Shown in pieces: positions 11,343-21,841 of a stretch of DNA of 49,086 nt. The DNA comes from Cristatella mucedo (Eukaryota; Bryozoa; Phylactolaemata; Cristatellidae): positions 1-49,086 of the forward strand of contig WPIO01000424.1 of the NCBI GenBank assembly GCA_009760855.2. The letters are read 5' to 3'. The position numbers and the translations under genes were made by a program. The first letter of the stretch is position 1. Every line of letters starts with the position of its first letter. Below the pieces are notes generated by a model. The model saw only the letters and a program-made list of their open reading frames with translations, made no database searches and had not been told where the DNA came from.

Positions 11343-11960
11343 GTAGTAATAATAATAATATATTTGATAAAGTCCGCTCCGGGAAGTCAATCACTTTCTA
11401 AGCCCTTCACGTCTACTGCAAAAATAGCACGATCGAATGGTTAGTAGTTGCATACTCAATAAACAACAAGAATTACATGCTTAGGGGTGACATACCCAGA
11501 GTCAGCATTCAAGTGTGGTTAGTGGCAGCATGCACAATATCAGCACGCATAAGTGCATCAAAGTCAAATCACAGGGACCCACTAAATGATTTCATATCTA
11601 GATGCGCTTTTAGTTTCTTTTCAAATGTGGACAAGTCAGTAGACGTGACGCACGCGGGAGTGAGTCGCTGGCTTTGGGAGCATGTGAACTAAAGGCATGG
11701 TCTAGAAAGGATTTGAGATTTGTACGAGGTATAAGTAAACAGTTAGATTCCAAAAAGCCGATGGTACGGTGCTTGGCCTGGTGGGGAAGTAGATATAAGG
11801 AACGCCGCTTTTAGTGTGGTACACATTTTTAATTTGGGAAAGTTGAAGACACCACGGCCAGACAGCCTTATCATTAGCAAAACGTCTTCAGGGACAACCA
11901 AAGGGCCGAGGAAAGTCTGGGCTCTGGTCTAAAGTAAAGAAAAGTCCAGGGAGCGCTGGA
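11343..11960 (-). mobile_element. LINE family B/C 3' part (end of RT ORF plus tail)
   Basis: It begins with a reverse-complement tail (AATAATAATAATATATTTGATAAAG). Then comes sequence parallel to 31880-32060: GTCAGTAGACGTGACGCACGCGGGAGTGAGT.., GAGCATGTGAACT, GATTTGAGATTTGTACGAGGTA and GGTACGGTGCTTGGCCTGGTGGGG. On the minus strand these encode the SSAPKxWNSLP / LPRTNLK end of the RT ORF in decayed form. Confidence 0.7.
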
Positions 11961-12290
11961 AATTATTGAGTGCTTCAGCTTCATGTGGCTGAGTGCATCA
12001 AACAGTGAAACCTGAGTACGAGCCGCGAAGCTGGCACAACTCGCTCGCGAAACCCATGAATCCGGCAGCTGAAGTTGATTGGTCAGCGGCTCCTATTAGC
12101 ATCCATATCGTGTTCTCGATCGCAGTTTAAAACTGGCCGCTTAAAATACTCCTCCCTACTCCAGCGTCAGCTGACTGCAAATCACCAGGGTAAGTAAGCG
12201 GCATCTTGAGAACCCTCGGCGATGTAAATGAGAGCAGATGATTAGCTAAGAATTATGCTAGCTGCGGCTTCATGTTGTGCAGTGTTTGAG
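11960..12290. other. unassigned stretch
   Basis: Nothing is recognised. Confidence 0.45.
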
Positions 12291-12294
12291 CCGG

Positions 12295-12715
12295 CTTTCA
12301 GCTAGATAACGTCGCTAAAACTTGGACTTGTGTAGATAAGGATACCACATCTAATTTGGTCCATGCATTTTTGGCATGCCGTCTAGACTTCTGTAGCTCA
12401 CTGCTTGCTGGCCTATCTGCATGTGCGACCATTCTCTTACAGCTGGTGCAAACCTCTGCAGCTAGGCTTGTCTGTCGTGAGCGTCGCAGTTGCCACACTA
12501 CTCCACTTCTAGCCGACCTGCACTGGCTACCAGTCAAGCAATGGATCTACTTCAAGGTTTTGTCGCTCACTGTTAGGTCACTTCATTCTTTGGCTCCAGC
12601 CTTTCTATCAGATCTACTCTCCCACCAGGCCAAGCATCGTACCACCCACTTTTCGGAATCTAACAGTTTACCTGTATCTCGTACGAACCTCGAATCGCTA
12701 ACATAATATACAACG
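12295..12715 (+). pseudogene. LINE family B RT C-terminal fragment
   Basis: It reads KLVHAFLACRLDFCSSLLAG-like, then LVQTSAARLVCRERR, HTTPLLADLHWLPVKQWIYFKVLSLTVRSLHSLAPAFLSDLL and SNSLPVSRTNLESLT. This is the thumb and C-terminal region of an L2/CR1-like RT and parallels the minus-strand copy at 31865-32430. The frame stays open for about 116 codons from 12356. There are no catalytic RT motifs and no 3' tail. It is 5'- and 3'-truncated. Confidence 0.8.
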
Positions 12716-13262
12716 AAGCACAAGGGACGAGCATGTGCACTTTAAATGCTTTCTTCAAATGATGTGCGGATTGAATGAGCAGTCAATCGCCTCATGCTTA
12801 TTGCTTGAGCTATTCGAAGTTCACACGGCCAGTTACAAAACTAGAGCAAAGGTTCACATTCGTTAACTTTACCAGACTCCGATAGTTACCAACTACACAG
12901 GTATAATTGCCGTTAAGGATCGTGAGCTTTTGTCTATGACAAACCACACCACGCCAGCATGCCGGTGTGCCAGTTCACGGCAGAGTGCTCCAATTTAAAA
13001 GCCAACATGGTAACTTGGTGAAACAGCAGAGTCCATCCCTTCTTTCTGTAGAAGCTGCTAAAGGTTTGCTTGGCTCACGGGCATTGTGACTTATATTTTC
13101 CAAAGGAAGCTCTTAAGCAGACCGTAGAACCTCTAAGATAGAGCGCTAGAGGTACCTGCTGGGGAATTTTAAATGACTCAGGGCGACTATCAGCAGTCTT
13201 ACTAGTGGAAGGCCAGGCGCTAGAGGGAAGTAGGCGTGCTTTGCAGCCACTGAAACGCGTCG
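12715..13262. other. unassigned stretch
   Basis: No coding homology or repeat is recognised. Confidence 0.45.
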
Positions 13263-13263
13263 C

Positions 13264-14850
13264 CCACTCTCTGAATGGCTGTTGTAATGTAATGTAATGT
13301 GATGTAATGTATCTCCGTCAGTAACTCCACAAAGTCATAAAGACCACGTGGGTGTTGCCCAGGAGAGTTTTGTATAGCTCACTCACAGCCTAAGCGGCTT
13401 TCGGTACGCATTCGGTAGCCAACAGACTTCGTCTCACGCAACAAAGAGAAAGTGGCAAGCATAGCAGAGTTAGAAGAGCAGTTGAGGTAGTGAGTAGCAT
13501 AGAAGTAGCAGTTCAGGACCGCTGAAAAAGATGTGCCATAGTCGGCAGTTGGAGAGTAGATGTCGTTGCGTAAGAATTGTGGAAGCGAGTTCCACAGTCT
13601 AGGACCTGCAGAGCTAAAGCTTCTGTCGCCAACTGTCTTTAATTGGAGGAATGGGACAGCTAATTTATTGTCAACACAGGACCTGAGGGCGCGAACAGGC
13701 TGAAACCGATGCAGCAGTTCAGCTAGGTACGAAGGAGCCAAGCTGTGGCGGGCCTTGTGGGTCAGCGTAAGAACTTTGCTCTGTATCCTTTGCTCAACCG
13801 GCAACCATCCTAGCTCTTTCAGCAAAGGTGACACGTGCTCAAACCGCTGGGACTTGAAGACCAGCCTTGCAGCCATATTCAAAGTCCGCTGTAGTGGCAT
13901 AATAGCTTTCTTTGGTAGCCCAGCCAAAAGGGAATTACAATAATCAAGCCGAGACAGAACTACAGAGCTAGTTAAATTTTTTACAAGCCACTGTGGGAGA
14001 CAGCTTCTAATCTTGGATAGGGATCGGATGTGATGGCTAGCTGTAGAGGCAGTCTTCTGAATGAAGCTTTTGAAATTGAGGCAGCTGTCGAACACGACAC
14101 CTTGATTACGAGCACGTGGTGAAGGTCGCACAATAGCATCGCCTATTAGAACAGCAAAACCTTTTAATCCAGCCACACGCTTAGGGTGTCCTATGAGAAG
14201 CAGTTCGGTTTTATCGTCATTTAATTTCAGGAAGTTTTCCGACATCCATGATCGAATATCGGCAAGGCAAGCATTCAGTTTCTCAGTTGCTGCAGCAGAT
14301 TCCGTCGGTTTAAATGACAAATACAACTGAGTATCGTCAGCATAGAAGTGATATCCTATTCCATGGGCCTTAATCACTTTTCCCAGAGGTTGCGTATAAA
14401 TGGAGAACAGCAAGGGACCAAGTACAGACCCTTGAGGGACTCCACAGGTGACCCTTCTCATGTCTGAGACCTGAATCCCACACGACACGGATTGAACTCG
14501 ATCAGACAAGTATGATTTAAACCACGCCAGTGCTTCGTCTGCTAGACCGATCGTTGTTCTCAGTCGTTTAAGCAGAACTTCGTGATCAATGGTGTCGAAG
14601 GCAGCAGACAGATCTAGCAGAGCTAGGGCAGTGACATTCCCGTCGTCGTTGCCACGTAGAATGTCATTGTTAACACGGAGGAGAGCAGTTTCGGTAGAGT
14701 GCTGCCTCTTGAAACCTGATTGAAATGTTTCTGACATTCCATTATTTTCAATATGTTCAACTAGCTGCTTAGCAACAATTTTTTCAAGAATCTTTGATGA
14801 GAATGGATCGCAGTGCGAGTACAAAATAAGTAGGTTGCCCAGCATTGAAC
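13264..14850 (-). mobile_element. LINE family A, 5'-truncated, with open RT frame and ACATT tail
   Basis: Read on the minus strand, it starts just upstream of the RT frame at about 14850. It runs through the RT to a short 3' UTR ending with GACTTTGTGGAGTTACTGACGGAGATACATTACAT and ACATT repeats (13283-13312). The end is shared with the copy ending at 30112. Endonuclease and the N-terminal RT motifs are missing, so it is a typical 5'-truncated insertion. No target-site duplication was found. Right of it (14850-15395) nothing is recognised. Confidence 0.85.
13379..14845 (-). CDS. LINE reverse transcriptase, N-terminally truncated (L2/CR1-like)
   Basis: An open frame of 488 codons. RT homology begins near residue 14 (SSKILEKIVAKQLVEHI). 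FQSGFKRQHSTETALL is at 41-56. Motif A is LDLSAAFDTIDH (77-88, Asp78). Motif B is GVPQGSVLGPLLFSIY (135-150). Motif C is YADD (168-171), followed by KLNDDKTELLLIGHPKR. The C-terminal part carries LDYCNSLLAGLPKKA, LKELGWLPVEQRIQSKVLTL and GPRLWNSLPQFLRNDIY. All three catalytic aspartates are present. The fingers N-terminus and the endonuclease are missing, and the first about 13 residues look like unrelated flank. The element therefore should not be autonomous, although the retained frame suggests a young insertion or recent activity of the family. The ATG at 14845 is simply the first Met in the frame. Confidence 0.85.
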   Translation of the reverse strand: MLGNLLILYSHCDPFSSKILEKIVAKQLVEHIENNGMSETFQSGFKRQHSTETALLRVNNDILRGNDDGNVTALALLDLSAAFDTIDHEVLLKRLRTTIGLADEALAWFKSYLSDRVQSVSCGIQVSDMRRVTCGVPQGSVLGPLLFSIYTQPLGKVIKAHGIGYHFYADDTQLYLSFKPTESAAATEKLNACLADIRSWMSENFLKLNDDKTELLLIGHPKRVAGLKGFAVLIGDAIVRPSPRARNQGVVFDSCLNFKSFIQKTASTASHHIRSLSKIRSCLPQWLVKNLTSSVVLSRLDYCNSLLAGLPKKAIMPLQRTLNMAARLVFKSQRFEHVSPLLKELGWLPVEQRIQSKVLTLTHKARHSLAPSYLAELLHRFQPVRALRSCVDNKLAVPFLQLKTVGDRSFSSAGPRLWNSLPQFLRNDIYSPTADYGTSFSAVLNCYFYATHYLNCSSNSAMLATFSLLRETKSVGYRMRTESRLGCE

Positions 14851-15394
14851 GTCTCGAGATGGATACTACATAAAGTTAACTAAGACCGCGAGTACATTAG
14901 CGTGTAGCCTGCGTTGGATAGAGTTGCAAAGCTCCGGTAGGAAATTTAGCCAAACGTTTTTTGAAGGGCGCACGATAACTCTGTGCATCCAATTCAGTCA
15001 TCTTATCACGGTTCTTGTGAGCTTTCGCCAAGACAAAGATGTGGACCTGGTCCTAACTATAGAGCCACCTTAAGGGGAAATACCTGACCCGTGCTTAGGT
15101 AACATATGTCTAGGATGGGGCGCGACTTACATAACAAAGCAGGGCCCGAACAACCAAACGCGCGACTATAGGTGTGGGTTTAGTTGCACAGCTCCCTCAG
15201 CCGAGGCCCTGATGTCTGAAATGTTACTTTGCATAAACTACTAAATTCTACTACACAGCTCCAAATCCCTTGCCATAATAGATCAGGCGCGAGATTCGGC
15301 AGGTTCAAAAATCTTTTAAATTTCTCCCTAGTTGAAGTACTAAAAATGTAGCTTGAATTGGATTCAGAGGTCCTAGCAAACTGTCGCCCCATTT

Positions 15395-16615
15395 TCTTTT
15401 TTCAAAACATCAAACAATTGTCTAAGCAGCTTGTGGATAGAATAAATGGAATAAACTGTCAGACAAACTGTTGTCAGGATTCGAGTGAAACCGCACCACC
15501 GAAACTGCTCTCATCCATATGAACAACGCCATCCTCAGCAGCAATAATAATAGTACTGCTACTGCTCTGGCCCTGTGTGACAGCCCTCCGCACGACCTGT
15601 CGTCGGGCTGGGTAGCGCGACCGAGCAACAAGTCTGCTGGCTCCAACACCAAAACCTTTATTCCATGCAACGCCAGCCAAGCCCAGTCTACACACACTAG
15701 ACGGCTGCCGGCGTCGAGGGCTCTCTCCCTCCCCTCCCGTTGTACTCCTCCGGCAACCCTTATATTCCATGCATGCCTTGTTTTTCGCACTGTCGGGCCA
15801 TTGTTCGTTCCGAACCTGCCCGACAGCTGGCGGCAGTTTGTGGTAGATTGATGTACCCACAGATGCCGCCAATGGATGGATTTTGTCAGGACTGCCGAGT
15901 CATCGTCTGCCCATCCACCGATCGTGAGCTTGCGGCTGTGTAGGCAGTCTGACAGCCCTCCGAGGCCTCCGCCCTGTGCTCGCAGGCTGCAAGCTTCGTG
16001 TTCTTCCACACCCTGCATGAGCTAAACTACGCATCTCCTTTGCTGAATGAGCTGTAGTGGCTCCTAGTTGATCCAGGGATCCAGCCTTAAATTGACCAGA
16101 AATTCGCACTACGGCTTGGCTCCTTGATACCAACTGCTCAACTGCTGCACCAGTTTCAGCCTCCCCGTGTCCTCAGGTCCTCTATGGACAATAAACTAGT
16201 TGTTCAATTCCTGCACTTAAAGAACATTGACGGCATACGCTTTTGCTCAGCCGATCTTATATTGCGGAACTCGTGTGAACAACTCTCTCAGGCAAAGAAG
16301 TCTTTGTGGATGAGCTTGGATGGCTGCCGGTTGATCGACGGATATAGAGTAAAGTTCTTACGCCGGCCCACATGGCCTGCCACGGCTTGGATCCTTCCTT
16401 TTTAACTGCTAGACGAATTGTAGCCTGAACGAGCTCTCAGGTATGGAAACTAGACTAGTTGTTCCATTCCTCTGCTTAAAGACCGTTGGCGACACATGCT
16501 GTTGCTCTGGAGTGTCTAGACTGTGAAACTCGCTTCCACAATTCTTACTAACCGATATATCTCTCTGATGTCGCCCACGTCACATACCTTCTAGCCGCCG
16601 TGAGCAGCTATTTCT
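15395..16615 (+). mobile_element. decayed LINE family A copies, C-terminal region present twice
   Basis: At 15415-15560 a broken KQLVDRI..SSETAPP..LL stretch parallels the start of the RT frame of family A. After an unassigned 15590-16010 segment, the C-terminal region appears (LNEL-WLLVDPGIQ, LLHQFQPPRVLRSSMDNKLVVQFLHLK, about 16010-16270). It appears again at 16300-16600 (LDGCRLIDGYRVKFLRRP, PERALRYGN, IPLLKDRWRHML, then LCNSLP-like). The two are tandem, both in plus orientation and both full of stops. The double occurrence indicates two insertions or a local duplication. Confidence 0.6.
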
Positions 16616-16617
16616 TA

Positions 16618-17005
16618 GAAACCTCAAATCCTTTGGAGACCGTGCATTTAGTTAGTATGCTTCCAAAGTGTGGAACTCACTTCCGACTTGTCACGATATC
16701 CCTTGATTTGACCACATTTAAAAAGAAACTAAAACGCACCGATTTCTCACAACATTTGGTGGGTCCACGTGATTCGTATTTTACGTGTTTATGACGGGTG
16801 GCACTGTGCACACTGCCAGTAACCATTATTGCATGCTGAACCTGTGGATGTCATCCTTAATCGTGTTATTCTTGTTGTTTATTTACCATGCTACCATTAA
16901 TCATTCGATCGCACATTCTGTGCAACAAATGTAAAGTGCCTAGAAAGATATTCATTTGCATGAGTCTGGATATCTAACGCATTATTGTTATTACTATAAT
17001 TATAA
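16618..17005 (+). mobile_element. LINE family B 3' end (ORF end plus tail)
   Basis: RNLKSFGDRAFS then ASKVWNSLPT and LTTFKKKLKRTDFSQHL (about 16618-16770) is the end of a family B-type ORF. Its 3' UTR (TGCTGAACCTGTGGATGTCATCC.., ATGTAAAGTGCCTAGAAAGATATTC) parallels 19080-19262. The ATT repeat tail is weak (16980-17003). Confidence 0.65.
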
Positions 17006-19075
17006 GATGTGTGTGACTCTCCAACCGCCTTGGCGATTAGTTCAGAAATATTTGGGAGCTTTCAGTTAGCAGATTTAGATTCCAAATGCCAAAGTCTAGT
17101 CTCACAAATACTGGCCCAGAGGGAGCAGCTGGAAACCCTTATTTGGACCCCTACAGGGGCCGAAAATGTCTGGACGCACGTGCCCAGGCAGCCGCAGGCT
17201 TACTGCTCAGGTGGCCACGCAGAGAGTTTTACCGTGACCTTGTGGATTCTAGGAAAGCCGCCCACCCTCACGGTCGAATGACAGGTGACGGCGACAATTT
17301 AAGGCATTACTCAGTCGAAAATTCGGCTGCGTCCGTGCCGCTAAAAATTATTGCCTATTCATTGGACAGATGCATGCAATCGTGTTTAGATAAGAGCATA
17401 CAGAAGTGAAGGAAATCACGCTGCACTTTAATGTAGGTTTATGTAAAAGGCACAGGTTGGATAAGACGCACCGAAGCCTAGTGAGCACTCACCAGGCCGA
17501 GGCAGGGAGCGGAATTCTACTTCGCCCTCTTGCTCTGAACAGCAGTGCGGTTGCTTGGTGCACAGACGCTAGCGGCTTGTCACCCGTTAAGTGGCTTGCG
17601 GCCCGATAACCGGCTATGTGGGAAGGGCTATAAGCAGCCTAGAGGACATGTCACGTTCCGATTGGCCGGTCGGCTGCAGGAGTCGGCTGCTAGCTCGGCA
17701 GACTAAGAACTCCATGGAAAATAGTCTTCGAAATATATGTGGAGCCTTACGGACGATAGTTAAATAAACAACAGGCGAATCACTCTCAGCGGGTTAGAGC
17801 ACTGAGTTCGCTTGCTACTTAAAGTTCTTCCTGCCGACAGCAGGCTTAGCAGATTGGATAATCAATCTCATCAGTCAATATATCAGCTAAGGTAAATAGT
17901 TTGACTGTCTTAGAAGACAAATGTTCTCGATCTGACTCGAAATGGCAGCGTAAAGCGATCTGCGGTCGGAGCCCTTCTCATCTCTCAGGGTATGGCTTGC
18001 GGCCATCGCTGCGGTCTTAGTCGGCCTCTCGGGGCTGCCTAGTCATTAACTCTGAAATTGCTATTCATTATCGGCGATATTCTGTTGCGAAACACCTCTG
18101 CTAAGCCGACATAACCTTCTGAGAGGCTGAAACCACCAAATGCCGTAGCGACATTACCAGAGCTGTCAGCCCGCTTTGCTAAGCAATTGTTTAATGGGCC
18201 TGTAATTGATTGGCTTTCAGCTGTGCCCCTCTGGGCTAGGAAACTTCCCGTTGGTTCTAGGCACCACCTGTCGGTAGCTGCTGCTTCTTGGCGACTTTGG
18301 CGACTGTGGCTTTGGCTGTGATTAGAACTCTTCAGCTGCCATCGTTCACCCAGCCCCGAGGTCCTAGCCAGGAAGATGGGTAGGTATGGTGGTAGTTCGA
18401 TCGGCTTGCTAAACAGTGGTGCCTGGCGGCATAGCCTGCTCGAGGCCAGTACTACCTGGATAGCATCTACTTTGACGGCTGGTCAATGTGGCCATCTGCA
18501 CTGCATGCTTTGACTCTGCTTAAAAAGCAGTGTACGCACATGGATAGCAGTGGGGTATCAGTCAGTGTTACGTCAATCATAATACAATAAACGCAATTCA
18601 CTGGGCTAAGAAAAATTTGTCCCGAACAGGTAGATCTTTAGCTGAGAATTCAACAAGTCATCTCAGGCACTGGCTGTAGCCATATGCAAGCTCCCGACTT
18701 TTGGTCCCCACGAACTTAAGGCTCAATCATCGTACAATTTTAATGTAGTCCAAGGAACGGCAAGATGACTACAATCTGAGGATTTGATTGTGCTGGGCGA
18801 AAGCGCACTGGAAGAACAATCAAGCAGGATTAAGTAAGCGAGTAGGATTAAGAAAGTGATGCAAGCGACCCGTAAGCTAGACAACGAATATTTAAATCTA
18901 TTCGAAGCTCGACAGGGAGCGAGTAGAGCATAGAGACAGGTGTACAAGCCAAGTTGGAGTTTTCGATGCTTTCGCGAGCAAACTTAGTATGTCACAGTCA
19001 GGTGACTTATTTCACCGCTCAGTTGCACTGCTGCTTCAGTGGTTGTTTAAAGATAAAAGCAAAAGTTGAAAAATA
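17005..19075. other. unassigned stretch
   Basis: About 2 kb. Open frames up to 107 codons (17086-17409) show no family motif and no convincing splice context. The sequence is locally GC-richer (17100-18500). I recognise neither a transposon nor an RNA gene. Confidence 0.4.
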
Positions 19076-19077
19076 AG

Positions 19078-19268
19078 AATTTGATGCTGACCCTGTGCAA
19101 GTCACCCATAACCATGTTATTCATTTTGTTTGTTTGTCAAGCATGATTTTACTCACCATTCAATTGCATTTCCCTTTGAAACGAATGCAAAGCGCCTAGA
19201 GAGAGATTGAGTTCTCTGAGGGCGCTTTATCAAGTGTATTAATTATTATTACTATTATTATTAATCTC
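19078..19268 (+). mobile_element. LINE family B 3' UTR and complete tail
   Basis: The best copy of the family B end. TGCTGACCCTGTGCAAGTCACCC runs to AATGCAAAGCGCCTAGAGAGAGATTGAGTTCTCTGAGGGCGCTTTATCAAGTGTATT, then ATT/ATTATTA repeats. AAAGCGCC and GGGCGCTTT are complementary, so the RNA end can fold into a stem-loop. This kind of 3' structure is typical of LINE ends recognised by their own RT. Confidence 0.75.
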
Positions 19269-21440
19269 CACAAAGAATCAAGTTCATAAAAATATTAAGG
19301 GTGCACCTAAGAAGTGAGCGTTTCGAGAGCTTAGGCCACAACATTTCTCGTAGAGTCTCACACTATTGCTGCCTGCTCAGCTCCGACACAGGTAACGTGC
19401 CTAATGGCAAACACTGACTGCCCGCAATTCGTAAGAAGCATGATAAACTATTTACAACTCTCGTGAAAGTGCAAAAAATTAACCGCATATTACAGCTAGT
19501 GTAGCATCCGACTCGAGGTAGACTCGTTCTAAACTTGTCGTATCGAACACTATGAGCTCTTATTCACCGATCAGCAGCCCATCATCAGAGAAACCTGCTT
19601 CGGGCGGGTTTTTGTCATTATTTATCGGCAAGGATAGAATTTTCACACACATCTGGTTAGATAAATAAATATAGAGCTTTTAATAAGCGTGTTAATTGTA
19701 ACTATTTCTTAATTAAGTGGCCTCCAGTTCAAAATCAGTAAAAGAGCTCCAATGTCACTGTCGCCATGCATTGGGCTACTTCTGGCTTCAAAACCGCGTG
19801 CCTCCTCGGATACGGGAGGGTTTGCAGCCTTTTAGTACCCTGGTGTCTTTCACAGAGCGAAGTGGGTTTTGGCCTATTGATGCGTTCTGGCTCGTTACTG
19901 TGAGCAGGCCAGCACGATTCTGGACAGGAACCATCATCCAAGCGCTTGACGCATCGCCTGCTCGCGTCTTATTAAGTTCAGTTGTCATTACAATCGAACC
20001 AAAATGCTTGCCGTTCAGCTCCGGCAAGCAGCCTTCGGTAGCTTCTGCCAAGCACCAACATCAGGTACGCCCCTTTCTTCGATCTTCTTATGCCACAGAT
20101 TCCGGATACTGTAATTGAACTCGTCGCCATCGAAGCACCAACTCAGAAAGAAATACCATAAGGCCTCATGAAAGTCTGATCTTCTAGTTCGAGTAACGGA
20201 ATCCGAGTTCATTCAGATGCTACTTTTGCCCTGTGTCCCACCAACAGACCAGCGCATGGCAGCATGTGCATTCGAATCGCCAGCGAAGGATTATTTCTTT
20301 TTATTTAAAAAAAATATACAATACGGAGATAGGATAGGAAGATGGTCAGACTGGAAAGAGATGTCTAAATTATTAAATTCCCATGCCAATCAGTCATTTT
20401 GGTCGACGAGTCAAATTAAACAAACTCGGTTTGTTCAAAGACTTTTGCTCAACATCTAAATGTTTCAGTATGTACGCACGTTTAAGTTAAAGTCATATCC
20501 TTTGAGCTGTGATAAAGCACAAATTAAGTGAATAATAAGCAAATTAACATCCAGACCACTACCCGCATTCTTCGGCAAAGAGAGGTCACTCCGGGTTATC
20601 GTACTGAATCTAGAGTAAATCAGAGTCGCAGCTCATCGCGGTTGTTTCGTTGCAGTCGCGCAACGACAGCCTCCAAGTAACGCAAGCGCCGACTCAGTCA
20701 GTATTATCATACCACAAAGGTTCGCGCGTCTGGATAAAATGCGCACGCTCTATTAGCTGCGTTATTTATAGAATTTCTTATCTGGTAAGCAACTGCCACT
20801 TCATGTACTCACCGCACGAAGGGATCCCTCCCGTTGCGAAATCTGCATTCGCGACAAACGAGGAAGTAGGAACGCGCATCTTGGAAATTTACCGGGAGAT
20901 TAAGACACTCGCTGTCCCTAAATAATTCATAGAAACAATTTTAAATATTCACGGGACCTCCACCTATATTCAGGTCGGATTGATAGCGTTATGTCTTTTG
21001 CCGCCGCCTAGACAATGACGCTCACCGCCCAGGGACGCTAGCTGAGCAGCGAAAATCACATCGCTTTATCTGGCAGGAAAAAACTGCCTTGCTCTTCATT
21101 TCAACCTCCAAAACTCATACATTTATTATATGCTAAAAATTATTATGCGTTTATCTGCCTTCCGTACCGATGACGAATGCTGTTTCAGACGCAATGTATG
21201 TTCTCTGATCAAGTCTAGCTAAGATTATTTCTGCAATTGATCATTTCATCTTACTGGCTACAGCACCAGTTAAGTGGCTTTCACACAAGCCAAGCCTTTG
21301 ATCTTTCAAAGAAAAATCCGGCAGCTGAGATGTGATTACTGGTACTTGTAGAAGGGAGCTCAGATTTGAAAACATTATCAATTATTTATGACTGCCATTC
21401 GCTTCAGGCTGGTCAAAATAAGAAATCGTCTATTCTCTCG
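19268..21440. other. unassigned stretch upstream of the SRCR gene
   Basis: Frames of 60-133 codons occur (for example 19717-20118 plus, 19788-20051 minus, 20650-20925 plus), but none carries a motif I recognise or a clear splice pattern. The promoter of the SRCR gene should lie in the right part. I see no convincing TATA or CCAAT arrangement just upstream of 21477. Confidence 0.35.
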
Positions 21441-21476
21441 TGAATAGTGCTCTACGCACTTGTATTAGATTGCACA

Positions 21477-21632
21477 ATGATTGGAAATCGTGCTTACCGG
21501 GTTGATGCAGAAGATCTGGTGGGCACTTACTCTGCACCGAAAACTCAGTGCTGGACTGCTGAATGCAACACCGAAGCTGATCCAACGAGCGACAGGAAAT
21601 CTTCTAAGGAAAAACCACAAGCTTCAGACTCA
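21477..21632 (+). CDS. SRCR membrane receptor, exon 1 (cytoplasmic N-terminus)
   Basis: The ATG at 21477 has A at -3 and is the first ATG after an in-frame TGA (21441). It opens 52 codons starting MIGNRAYRVDAEDLVGTYS and ending SSKEKPQASDS. The donor CAGACTCA|GTAAGA follows (phase 0). The peptide is polar and charged, with two cysteines (KTQCWTAEC) and no signal peptide. With the membrane segment in the next exon it fits the cytoplasmic tail of a type II protein. The intron to exon 2 is only 106 bp. A diverged copy of the central part occurs at 6436-6570, which supports this stretch being coding. A further upstream 5' UTR exon cannot be excluded. Confidence 0.65.
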
Positions 21633-21738
21633 GTAAGAAATGCCGTTTACGTTGTTTTATTCTACTGATCGCCTTGCATAAAAAAACAAGCTTTTTCATT
21701 TGGGGACTATGTCAAGAAAACTTTTAATTATATTTCAG

Positions 21739-21841
21739 ATAACACCTAGCAGATTGGTTTGGCATGTCGGCAAAATTCTATTATTAGCAGCCGGAATACT
21801 TGTCCTGATTGCAGCTGTGGCCTTGCCAGCTTCTTTCGCGG
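21739..21841 (+). CDS. SRCR membrane receptor, exon 2 (transmembrane segment)
   Basis: The acceptor TTATATTTCAG|ATA (phase 0) and donor GCGG|GTAAGA (phase 1) enclose 103 nt. They encode ITPSRLVWHVGK followed by the hydrophobic ILLLAAGILVLIAAVALPAS and FAG. One about 20-residue hydrophobic span after a basic-flanked tail, with all SRCR domains after it, predicts a type II signal-anchor protein whose receptor domains face outside. A near-identical membrane block at 6754-6795 shows this exon was duplicated with its splice acceptor. A cleaved signal peptide is less likely because 64 residues precede the span. Confidence 0.75.

Noticed and set aside
17086-17409. 107-codon frame as an exon
   Set aside because: No motif, no matching neighbour exons and no conserved splice phase.
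19592-19613. Rho-independent terminator look-alike (GC hairpin then T run)
   Set aside because: The sequence AACCTGCTTCGGGCGGGTTTTT resembles one, but the window is clearly eukaryotic and no bacterial gene lies nearby.
19788-20051. 87-codon minus-strand frame (LNGKHFGSIVMTTELNKTRAG..) as a gene
   Set aside because: It looks more protein-like than its neighbours, but I could not tie it to a family, a start or splice sites, and the opposite strand is open as well.
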